Positions 37,782-44,232 of a stretch of 44,232 nucleotides of DNA are shown here, in pieces. Position numbers and translations under genes: made by a program. The notes under the pieces were generated by a model. That model worked only from the letters and a program-made list of their open reading frames with translations, was not told where the DNA came from and did no database searches. Each line of letters starts with the position of its first letter. The stretch's first letter is position 1. Source of the DNA: Curtobacterium flaccumfaciens UCD-AKU (GTDB lineage: Bacteria > Actinomycetota > Actinomycetes > Actinomycetales > Microbacteriaceae); the NCBI RefSeq assembly GCF_000349565.1, contig NZ_KB714610.1:147291-191522 (forward strand), given 5' to 3'.

Positions 37782-38534
37782 ATGACCACCAGCCACGCTC
37801 CGATCATCCGCCTCGACCACGTGTCCAAGCACTACGGCGACGCCGCCCGACGCGTCACCGCGCTCGATGACGTCAGCGTCGACATCGGCGCGGGGGAGTT
37901 CACCGCGGTGATGGGGCCGTCCGGGTCCGGCAAGTCGACGCTCATGCACGTCGCGGCCGGCCTCGACGCCGTGACCACCGGCCGGATCCACATCGACGGC
38001 GTCGACATCACGGCGCTGGGCGACAAGGACCTCACCGAGCTGCGCCGTCGCCGACTGGGCTTCGTCTTCCAGTCGTTCAACCTCGTCCCGACGCTCGATG
38101 TCAGCGAGAACATCCGGCTGCCGTTCCTGCTCGGTGGGCACAAGCCCTCGCGCGAGGAGACCGCCTGGATCGACCGTCTGGTCGAGATGCTCGGACTCGG
38201 CAACCGGCTGACCCACCGGCCGCACCAGCTCTCCGGCGGGCAGCAGCAGCGCGTCGCCATCGCGCGGGCCCTCGCCTCGCGACCGGCGGTGGTCGTCGCC
38301 GACGAGCCGACCGGTGCCCTCGACTCCCGCACGGGTCGCGACGTCCTGTCGATCCTGCGCGGTGCCGTGCAGGAATGGGGCCAGAGCGTCGTCATGGTCA
38401 CGCACGACCCGGTGGCCGCCGCGAACGCCGACCGCATCCTGTTCCTGGCCGACGGCCGGATCGTCGCCGACCGCCCGGCGATGGACGCCGGCGCGATCTC
38501 CACCACGATGCTCGGGATGGAGGCGGCAGCGTGA
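37782..38534 (+). CDS. ABC transporter ATP-binding protein (MacB/LolD-type)
   Basis: Predicted 250-aa ATPase. Walker [10 protein letters not shown] lies near residues 46-54, the Q-loop in FVFQSFNLVPTLDVSEN, signature LSGGQQQRVAIARAL near 149-163, Walker B VVADEPTGALDSRTGR, and VTHDP. This type works with FtsX-like permeases in MacB, LolCDE and antimicrobial-peptide resistance systems. It is translationally coupled to the permease (GTGA overlap). Position behind a two-component system suggests induced expression. Confidence 0.94.
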   Translation: MTTSHAPIIRLDHVSKHYGDAARRVTALDDVSVDIGAGEFTAVMGPSGSGKSTLMHVAAGLDAVTTGRIHIDGVDITALGDKDLTELRRRRLGFVFQSFNLVPTLDVSENIRLPFLLGGHKPSREETAWIDRLVEMLGLGNRLTHRPHQLSGGQQQRVAIARALASRPAVVVADEPTGALDSRTGRDVLSILRGAVQEWGQSVVMVTHDPVAAANADRILFLADGRIVADRPAMDAGAISTTMLGMEAAA

Positions 38535-39931
38535 ACGGCGTCCGCTCCTTCGCCCCCACCGTCCTGGTTGCTGCCCTCGGCACCACGTTCGGTTCCGCCC
38601 TGGTCATCGCACCGGGCATCGTCACCGAAGCGCTCCGAGCAGCCGGCGTCGCCGACCTCGGGCCGATCAAGGCGATCCTGTCCGTGGTCGGGTGGTTGTT
38701 CCTCGGCATCGCGCTCTACGTCGGCGCGATCGTCACCGCGAACACCTGCGCCACCCTGATCGCCGGGCAGACCCGGATCATCGCTCTGCAGCGGCTCGTC
38801 GGGGCGACCGGAGCCACGCTCCGTGCGCGGATCACCCGGACCGGTCTGGTCGTCGGCGTGCTCGGCGGGGTCATCGGTGCCGTCGTCGGGACCGCACTCT
38901 CGGCACTCTTCGTCGTCGTCCTGCGGGGCAACGGTGTCCTGCCCGACACCGAGTACACGTACGTGCCGTGGGAGCTCGTCCTGCCGGTCGTTGCCGTCGT
39001 CCTCGCCACCTGGGGCGCCTTCGCCTCCGGGTCGCGTCGCGTGCTCACCGTCACCCCGCTCGAAGCGCTCTCGTCGTCCGTCGAGCCCAGCCACGACGAC
39101 GTCCGGTCCGGTACCGCCCGCAAGGTCTGGGCGATCGTGCTCATGGCCGGCGGTGCGCTGCTGATGGCGCTCGGGCTCGCCGTCAGCTCGGTGTCCCCGG
39201 TCGCGGTCCTGCCGGCGGCGCTGGGCGGGTTCGTCTCCTTCGCCGGGGTCGCGGTCGGGGCGACGATCGTGATGCCGCCCGTGCTGCAGCTCATCGGGCG
39301 CATCGGCTCGCACGACCCGGTGGTCCTGCTCGCCGGGCGCAACGCGATGCGGGCGCCGGGGCGGTCCTCGCGGGCGACCATCGGGCTCGTCATCGGTGTC
39401 ACCCTGCTCGTCACCTTCGCGGTGGCGCTCGGGATCATGCAGCACGTGCTCGAGACCCAGATGCGCGCGTTGAGCGAGGGGAGTGCCACACCGGCGATGA
39501 TCGAGGCGCAGCGTGACCTGTTCGTGCAGATCAACGCCGTCGTCAGCGTGATCGTCGGGTTCTCCGCCGTGATCGCCGCCGTCGGGGTCGTGAACGCCCT
39601 GGCACTCGGGGTGCTCCAGCGTCGACGCGAACTCGGGCTGCTCCGCGTGCTCGGCCTGACCGGTGCCCAGGTGCGCCGGATGATCGTCACCGAGGCGGTG
39701 CAGATGGTCGTCGCGGCCGTCGTCTCGGGTCTCGCGCTCGGCACCCTGTACGGCTGGGTCGGCGGGCAGACGCTCCTCGGCTCGCTCGGGACTCCCGTGT
39801 CGCCGGTGCTCCCACCGCTGACGATCGGCATCGTGGTGGTCGGCGCGCTGGTCCTGGCGGTCGTCGCGACCATCGCCCCGGTGCGCCGCGCGATGCGCGT
39901 CCCGCCGACCGAGGCGCTCGCGGTCGACTGA
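38531..39931 (+). CDS. FtsX-like ABC transporter permease
   Basis: Predicted 466-aa membrane protein with about eight helices in two halves. The first FtsX-like unit spans roughly residues 50-155 (TRIIALQRLVGATGATLRAR) and the second about 340-460 (RRRELGLLRVLGLTGAQVRR, and a C-terminal VRRAMRVPPTEALAVD). No large extracellular domain of the BceB kind is seen, so this is the compact two-unit form. It starts with GTG overlapping the ATPase stop and is followed by a perfect 56-bp terminator palindrome. The exported substrate is unknown; peptides, lipids or lipoproteins are possible. Confidence 0.9.
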   Translation: MNGVRSFAPTVLVAALGTTFGSALVIAPGIVTEALRAAGVADLGPIKAILSVVGWLFLGIALYVGAIVTANTCATLIAGQTRIIALQRLVGATGATLRARITRTGLVVGVLGGVIGAVVGTALSALFVVVLRGNGVLPDTEYTYVPWELVLPVVAVVLATWGAFASGSRRVLTVTPLEALSSSVEPSHDDVRSGTARKVWAIVLMAGGALLMALGLAVSSVSPVAVLPAALGGFVSFAGVAVGATIVMPPVLQLIGRIGSHDPVVLLAGRNAMRAPGRSSRATIGLVIGVTLLVTFAVALGIMQHVLETQMRALSEGSATPAMIEAQRDLFVQINAVVSVIVGFSAVIAAVGVVNALALGVLQRRRELGLLRVLGLTGAQVRRMIVTEAVQMVVAAVVSGLALGTLYGWVGGQTLLGSLGTPVSPVLPPLTIGIVVVGALVLAVVATIAPVRRAMRVPPTEALAVD

Positions 39932-39952
39932 CCCGGCGCCCTCGGCGCACCA

Positions 39953-40008
39953 CACGACGAGACGGGAGGCCCGGTGCCAGCTGGCACCGGGCCTCCCGTC
40001 TCGTCGTG
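39953..40008 (+). terminator. Perfect 56-bp palindrome terminating the kinase/ABC module
   Basis: Each half is 28 nt and pairs without mismatch through the central CCAGCTGG; left arm begins CACGACGAGACGGGAGGCCC. It starts 21 nt after the permease stop. A stem this long without a T-tract is unusual, but the position fits a terminator. Confidence 0.75.
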
Positions 40009-40059
40009 GCGTCGCGCCGACGTCCTCTGCACGGCGCGGCCACGCCGCTCACGCCCGCG

Positions 40060-42205
<2,146 letters not shown>

Positions 42206-42213
42206 GACGCAAC

Positions 42214-42324
42214 CAGACAGGAGGCTCCCCACCGGGCACGGCCTGATCGCCGCTGGCGCGTCGACCAGGTACCGGCCGGTGTGGGCCCAGGTGTGGGTCC
42301 GTCCCGCACCGCGCCTCCTGTCTG
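42214..42324. repeat. 111-nt structured element with perfect 12-bp terminal stem
   Basis: CAGACAGGAGGC (42214-42225) and GCCTCCTGTCTG (42313-42324) are perfect inverted repeats 87 nt apart, 9 nt after the leuA stop. Partial internal pairing (CCCCACCGG near 42227 with CCGGTGTGGG near 42276) suggests a branched fold. It could be a large terminator, a small RNA or a short non-autonomous element. Confidence 0.5.
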
Positions 42325-42345
42325 TGCGCACGTTCACTGCCTCAC

Positions 42346-42437
42346 GCAAGACGCCGTCGTGTTGCCGAGGCGCCTCCGGAAGTCGCGGCGTCTCGACGAG
42401 TGCGCGGCGTCCGGCGAAGACGACGGCGTCTTGTCGC
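42346..42437. repeat. Palindromic intergenic repeat, copy B
   Basis: A 92-bp element related to copy A at 41-130. Its ends are a perfect 13-bp inverted repeat, AAGACGCCGTCGT (42348-42360) with its complement at 42420-42432. The internal 30-nt hairpin region (42366-42395) matches copy A at 23 of 30 positions and lies at the same distance from the left end. It sits between leuA and recO. Confidence 0.65.
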
Positions 42438-42480
42438 AACGCCCAGCCCGGCACCGCACGCGGCTGTCGGCGGGGCGGGG

Positions 42481-42486
42481 GATACT
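42481..42486 (+). promoter_or_regulatory. Possible -10 of recO, leaderless geometry
   Basis: GATACT ends 6 nt before the ATG at 42493; no ribosome-binding sequence is clearly present apart from GGGG between them. Confidence 0.4.
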
Positions 42487-42492
42487 GGGGTC

Positions 42493-43341
42493 ATGCCGCT
42501 GTACCGGGACGAGTGCGTCGTGTTGCGCACCCACAAGCTCGGTGAAGCCGACCGCATCGTCACGATGCTCTCGCGGCAGCACGGCAAGATCCGCGCGGTG
42601 GCCAAGGGCGTGCGGCGGACGGCGTCGAAGTTCGGCAGCCGGCTCGAGCCGTTCATGGTCGTGGACGCCCAGTTCTACGAGGGCCGGTCGCTCGACATCG
42701 TCACCCAGGCGGAGTCCCTCGGTGCGTACGGGGCCCAGATCGTCGCCGACTACGGCGCGTACACGGCGGCCAGCGCCATGGTCGAGACCGCCGACCGACT
42801 GAGCGAGGCCGACGCCGGGCTGCAGCAGTACCTGTTGCTCGTCGGGGCGCTCCGCTCGTTGTCCCGCGGCGAACACCAGTCCAGCGCGACCCTCGACTCG
42901 TACCTGCTGCGCGCGATGAGCATCGCGGGGTGGGCCCCCTCGTTCAGCGACTGTGCGGTGACGGGGGAGCCCGGCCCGCACTCGGCCTTCGTGGTGCAGC
43001 TCGGTGGTGTCGTCGCCGACCGCGCGGCGCCCCCGGGGACCCCTCGGCTCGACCCGGCGACGCTCGGTGTGCTCGGCTCCCTGCTGGCGGGTGACTGGGC
43101 GACGGTGGACGCCACCGACGAGCGGACGCGTTCGCGGGCCTCCGGCGTGGTCGCGGCCTACGCCCAGTGGCACCTGGAACGATCGCTCCGGTCCCTGCCG
43201 CACGTCGACCGCTCCGAGCACCCGATGCCCGTGCCCCAGACCCACGGCGGACCCGAGGCGACAGCGCGTGCGGTGGCCTCGACCCCGGCACCCGCCGTGC
43301 CCGACCTCGATCCCGCTGTCGAAGGAGCCCCCACCGCATGA
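42493..43341 (+). CDS. recO: DNA repair protein RecO
   Basis: Predicted 282-aa recombination mediator that helps load RecA in the RecFOR pathway. The N-terminal OB fold begins [20 protein letters not shown] and contains [20 protein letters not shown]; the helical C-terminal part follows. The four-cysteine zinc site found in many RecO proteins is largely absent: in [15 protein letters not shown] only one cysteine remains. The last ~45 residues are low-complexity. ATG at 42493 lies 6 nt after GATACT. uppS overlaps its stop by 4 nt, a standard actinobacterial pair. Confidence 0.95.
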   Translation: MPLYRDECVVLRTHKLGEADRIVTMLSRQHGKIRAVAKGVRRTASKFGSRLEPFMVVDAQFYEGRSLDIVTQAESLGAYGAQIVADYGAYTAASAMVETADRLSEADAGLQQYLLLVGALRSLSRGEHQSSATLDSYLLRAMSIAGWAPSFSDCAVTGEPGPHSAFVVQLGGVVADRAAPPGTPRLDPATLGVLGSLLAGDWATVDATDERTRSRASGVVAAYAQWHLERSLRSLPHVDRSEHPMPVPQTHGGPEATARAVASTPAPAVPDLDPAVEGAPTA

Positions 43342-44135
43342 GCCCCCGCCGCCCCGACGACGTCGAACCGTTCCGCCCGATCGACTGGACCGGCGAGACG
43401 CCCCCGGCGATCCCGGCCCGGTTCGTGCCGGAGCACGTGGCGATCGTCATGGACGGCAACGGCCGGTGGGCGAACGGCCGCGGTCTGACCCGGATCGAGG
43501 GGCACAAGGCGGGCGAGGCGTCGTTGCTCGACGTCGTCGCGGGCGCCATCCAGATCGGCGTCGGGCACGTGTCGGCGTACGCGTTCTCGACGGAGAACTG
43601 GAAGCGCTCCCCGGAAGAGGTCCGGTTCTTGATGGGCTTCAACCGCGACGTCATCCGTCGGCGCCGCGACCAACTGCACCAGTGGGGCGTCAAGGTGCGG
43701 TGGGCCGGTCGGCGTCCGCGACTGTGGCGGAGCGTCATCGACGAGCTCGAGACCGCCGAGCGGATGACCGCGGGCAACGACGTCCTGACGCTGACGATGT
43801 GCGTGAACTACGGCGGCCGGAACGAGATCGTCGACGCGGTGCGGGGCATGGCCGAGGACGTCGCCGCCGGGCGCCTGAAGCCGAGCCAGGTCACCGAGAA
43901 GGCCCTGGCGAAGCGGCTCTACGTGCCCGAGATGCCCGACGTCGACCTGTTCCTCCGGAGCTCCGGCGAGCAGCGCACGAGCAACTTCCTGCTCTGGCAG
44001 TCCGCCTACGCCGAGATGGTGTTCCTCGACCGGCTCTGGCCGGACTTCCGCCGCACCGACCTGTGGGGTGCGATCGAGGAGTACGCCAGCCGCGACCGTC
44101 GCTACGGCGGTGCGGTCGACGCGCCGACGGCGTAG
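43338..44135 (+). CDS. uppS: Isoprenyl transferase (undecaprenyl/polyprenyl diphosphate synthase type)
   Basis: Predicted 265-aa cis-prenyltransferase that makes the lipid carrier for cell-wall precursors. Motifs are [18 protein letters not shown] near residues 33-50 (catalytic Asp), [28 protein letters not shown], and [20 protein letters not shown] near 210-229. Chain length (decaprenyl, undecaprenyl or a shorter product) cannot be read from sequence; actinobacteria often carry two homologues. ATG overlaps the recO stop as ATGA. Confidence 0.95.
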   Translation: MSPRRPDDVEPFRPIDWTGETPPAIPARFVPEHVAIVMDGNGRWANGRGLTRIEGHKAGEASLLDVVAGAIQIGVGHVSAYAFSTENWKRSPEEVRFLMGFNRDVIRRRRDQLHQWGVKVRWAGRRPRLWRSVIDELETAERMTAGNDVLTLTMCVNYGGRNEIVDAVRGMAEDVAAGRLKPSQVTEKALAKRLYVPEMPDVDLFLRSSGEQRTSNFLLWQSAYAEMVFLDRLWPDFRRTDLWGAIEEYASRDRRYGGAVDAPTA

Positions 44136-44166
44136 TCCGAGCCGAGGCGGACGCCGGGCCGGGGCC

Positions 44167-44232
44167 GAGTCTCGGATCCGCGGACAGGCTGCGCCGTCTG
44201 AGCGGCGCGGAATGTCCGCGCAGCCGAGACTC
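44167..44232. repeat. 66-bp long inverted repeat at the window end
   Basis: Arms 44167-44186 and 44213-44232 (20 nt each, beginning GAGTCTCGG) match at 18 of 20 positions. An inner perfect hairpin GCGCCG-tctgag-CGGCGC (44191-44208) lies in the loop. It begins 31 nt after uppS and may continue beyond the window. Confidence 0.6.

Overview
The window is about 44 kb of very GC-rich chromosome with dense, mostly co-directional genes, many 4-bp ATGA/GTGA overlaps and frequent GTG starts. Gene content and order (holA/rpsT, lepA, hemW, hrcA-dnaJ-rsmE-HIT-phoH-ybeY-CNNM-era, leuA, recO-uppS) are those of an actinobacterium, most likely Microbacteriaceae and possibly Curtobacterium; the genus is a guess from gene order and composition, not a database result. 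I see no rRNA, tRNA, CRISPR array, insertion sequence, prophage or toxin-antitoxin module.

Layout. (1) 1-4.0 kb: a minus-strand pair, App1-like phosphatase then GH15 glycosidase, divergent from a TetR regulator, with a 14-bp tandem repeat in the shared promoter region. (2) 4.2-7.5 kb: a four-gene OpuC/ProU-type quaternary-amine (osmoprotectant) ABC importer, each gene overlapping the next by 4 bp. (3) 7.6-13.6 kb: cydABDC, cytochrome bd oxidase plus its assembly exporter, preceded by a 14-codon reading frame that overlaps the cydA start as ATGA. (4) 13.6-20.5 kb: leuS, comEA, comEC and holA; the comEC frame has no stop at its expected end and runs through most of holA. (5) 20.5-28.4 kb: rpsT (minus), an aminotransferase, lepA, a small membrane protein (minus), a DUF1990 protein, a HAD phosphatase (minus), hemW and a DUF4870 protein (minus). 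(6) 28.5-35.7 kb: hrcA-dnaJ-rsmE-HIT-phoH-ybeY-CNNM/CBS-era, a stress-response, RNA-processing and ribosome-maturation run. (7) 35.7-39.9 kb: sensor kinase, LuxR-type regulator, ABC ATPase and FtsX-type permease, an accessory stress or peptide-response module set between era and leuA. (8) 40-44.1 kb: leuA behind a leucine-rich leader peptide and a possible pseudoknot, then recO-uppS.

Regulation and non-coding structure are the most interesting parts. About a dozen genes have a TANNNT-like -10 hexamer ending only 6-8 nt before the start codon, the geometry of leaderless transcription. The leuA upstream region matches the known actinobacterial LEU-element idea: the leader peptide is [14 protein letters not shown]. 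The kinase and ABC genes share a 9-nt motif (GGGTCATCC) upstream, once as a perfect inverted repeat. Two related 90-92 bp palindromic elements lie 42 kb apart (41-130 and 42346-42437), and several other long inverted repeats occupy gene gaps (20555-20617, 40060-40114, 42214-42324, 44167-44232), plus a perfect 56-bp palindrome at 39953-40008. Most of the gene content is ordinary housekeeping.
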